Program-made: the position numbers and the translations under genes
Shown here: piece by piece, positions 13,950 through 14,598 of the stretch
How positions within the stretch are numbered: position 1 is the stretch's first letter
Layout of the letters: each line of letters begins with the position of its first letter
Assembly: GCA_017880985.1 (NCBI GenBank)
Contig: JADGRK010000021.1
Span: forward strand, 1-14,598
Direction of reading: 5' to 3'
Source: Rhodoferax sp.
GTDB lineage: Bacteria; Pseudomonadota; Gammaproteobacteria; Burkholderiales; Burkholderiaceae_C
Length of the DNA: 14,598 nucleotides
Notes under the pieces: model-generated
Seen by the model: the letters and a program-made list of their open reading frames with translations, nothing else
Told to the model about the DNA's origin: nothing
Database searches by the model: none

Positions 13950-14576
13950 TTACCAAAAAGCCAGCAAACGCCCTTTGACGACTTTGGAGTCGATGCGTTT
14001 GAGCGGGCTGTTGCCTTTTTTGATGCAGTCACCGCTTTTCACATCGAATTCCCATTGGTGCTTGGGGCAGGTCAGGGTTGTGCCCTTGAGTGCCAGCTCG
14101 GGTATGTCGGTGCTCCGGTGCGGGCAACGGCTGTCATATACCTGATAAGTCTTTTTGTCGCGATAAATGAACAGGCCGCGACCTTCGCATTCAGTGCGTG
14201 TGACCTCGCCATCCTTGGCCGCCGCGCTGGCCATCACGTCGTGCCACTGGTCGGGGTTGGCCAGGGACTCTGGCTGGAACTCGGGGATGTTCATGTCCAG
14301 AATGACATCCACCGCCCAGATGATTTTGGCCAGGCCCAGTGCCGGAAATGCCATCAGCAGGGCGTCCAGCACCTCCACCGGTGTGCAACCCTCGCGCAGG
14401 GCACGTCGCAAATATTGACGCAGGCCGGGATCAGTTTGCGAATGAACTTTGGTGATGACGGAGATCAGGTTTTTGGTCTTCGGGTCAAGATGTTTGCCCG
14501 CATCCTTCAAAAACGCGAAGTAGTGGCCCAGCGCTTCGGGCCGGGCTTTGAGTAGATAGTTCAGTGCGTCACTCAT
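13950..14576 (-). CDS. CMD/AhpD-like domain fused to a Rieske [2Fe-2S] domain
   Basis: A 208-residue cytosolic protein with two domains. Residues about 5-100 follow the helical carboxymuconolactone decarboxylase/AhpD pattern (FLKDAGKHLDPKTKNLISVI, then LRRALREGCTPVEVLDALLM), but the redox CxxC of AhpD is absent; only Cys64 is present. Residues about 118-208 form a Rieske-type ferredoxin domain with C151-x-H153-x16-C170-x2-H173 (CPHRSTDIPE and CPKHQWEFD), the ligands of a [2Fe-2S] cluster. It probably transfers electrons to a partner, perhaps an oxygenase, with the CMD part as scaffold. ATGs occur at 14594 and 14576; GAGGGG lies ten bases before the second, which I prefer because a ribosome binding site for the first would lie at or beyond the window edge. 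The gene precedes the FadL-type gene by 87 bp on the same strand. Confidence 0.8.
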   Translation of the reverse strand: MSDALNYLLKARPEALGHYFAFLKDAGKHLDPKTKNLISVITKVHSQTDPGLRQYLRRALREGCTPVEVLDALLMAFPALGLAKIIWAVDVILDMNIPEFQPESLANPDQWHDVMASAAAKDGEVTRTECEGRGLFIYRDKKTYQVYDSRCPHRSTDIPELALKGTTLTCPKHQWEFDVKSGDCIKKGNSPLKRIDSKVVKGRLLAFW

Positions 14577-14598
14577 GCCAAAAATTCCCCTCATTTAT

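Noticed and set aside
1..14598. CRISPR arrays, tRNA or rRNA genes, insertion sequences
   Set aside because: No regularly spaced direct repeats, no tRNA-like cloverleaf, no conserved rRNA sequence and no transposase motifs were found on either strand by eye.

Overview
The window looks like chromosomal DNA of a beta-proteobacterium, most likely Burkholderiales and perhaps Comamonadaceae (Rhodoferax or Polaromonas type). The basis is a moderately high GC content, proteobacterial gene families throughout, and one intergenic element (about 1753-1828) resembling a dispersed repeat I remember from Comamonadaceae genomes. This placement is an inference and was not tested by any search. No rRNA, tRNA, CRISPR array, transposase or integrase was seen.

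Layout. (1) Positions 165-4719 are all on the minus strand. In order of transcription they hold a methionine/aspartate-type PLP aminotransferase, an isolated TssB-TssC-like contractile sheath fusion protein, a spacer with the repeat, a small DUF3144-like protein, and an FMN-dependent L-lactate dehydrogenase followed by a strong hairpin. (2) Positions 4974-6733 are on the plus strand. They form a compact three-gene unit: a YeiH/UPF0324 putative sulfate exporter, a 48-residue single-helix membrane protein, and a universal stress protein that starts at GTG one base after the preceding stop. (3) Positions 6745-11532 return to the minus strand and converge on that unit. They form a tightly coupled operon: a 99-aa three-helix membrane protein, a 158-aa cytosolic protein, a 28-codon mini-ORF, and two SulP anion transporters with STAS domains. 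(4) Positions 11633-14576, also minus, hold an AhpD/CMD-like plus Rieske fusion protein, a FadL-type outer-membrane transporter and an exported DUF302-like protein.

How the parts fit. The centre of the window is an inorganic-anion transport island. A putative sulfate exporter faces two SulP permeases (sulfate or bicarbonate class), and both units carry small accessory proteins and stop/start overlaps or near-overlaps that suggest translational coupling. The most unusual items are a coiled-coil domain of about 125-135 residues inserted between membrane helices of the second SulP protein; the 28-codon mini-ORF, whose sequence copies the N-terminus of that SulP and whose TAATG stop/start overlaps the first SulP gene; the 48-aa membrane protein; the orphan TssB-TssC fusion; and the CMD-Rieske fusion, which lacks the usual CxxC. 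The right-hand cluster (FadL, exported protein, Rieske fusion) may concern uptake or oxidation of hydrophobic compounds, but nothing in the window proves it.
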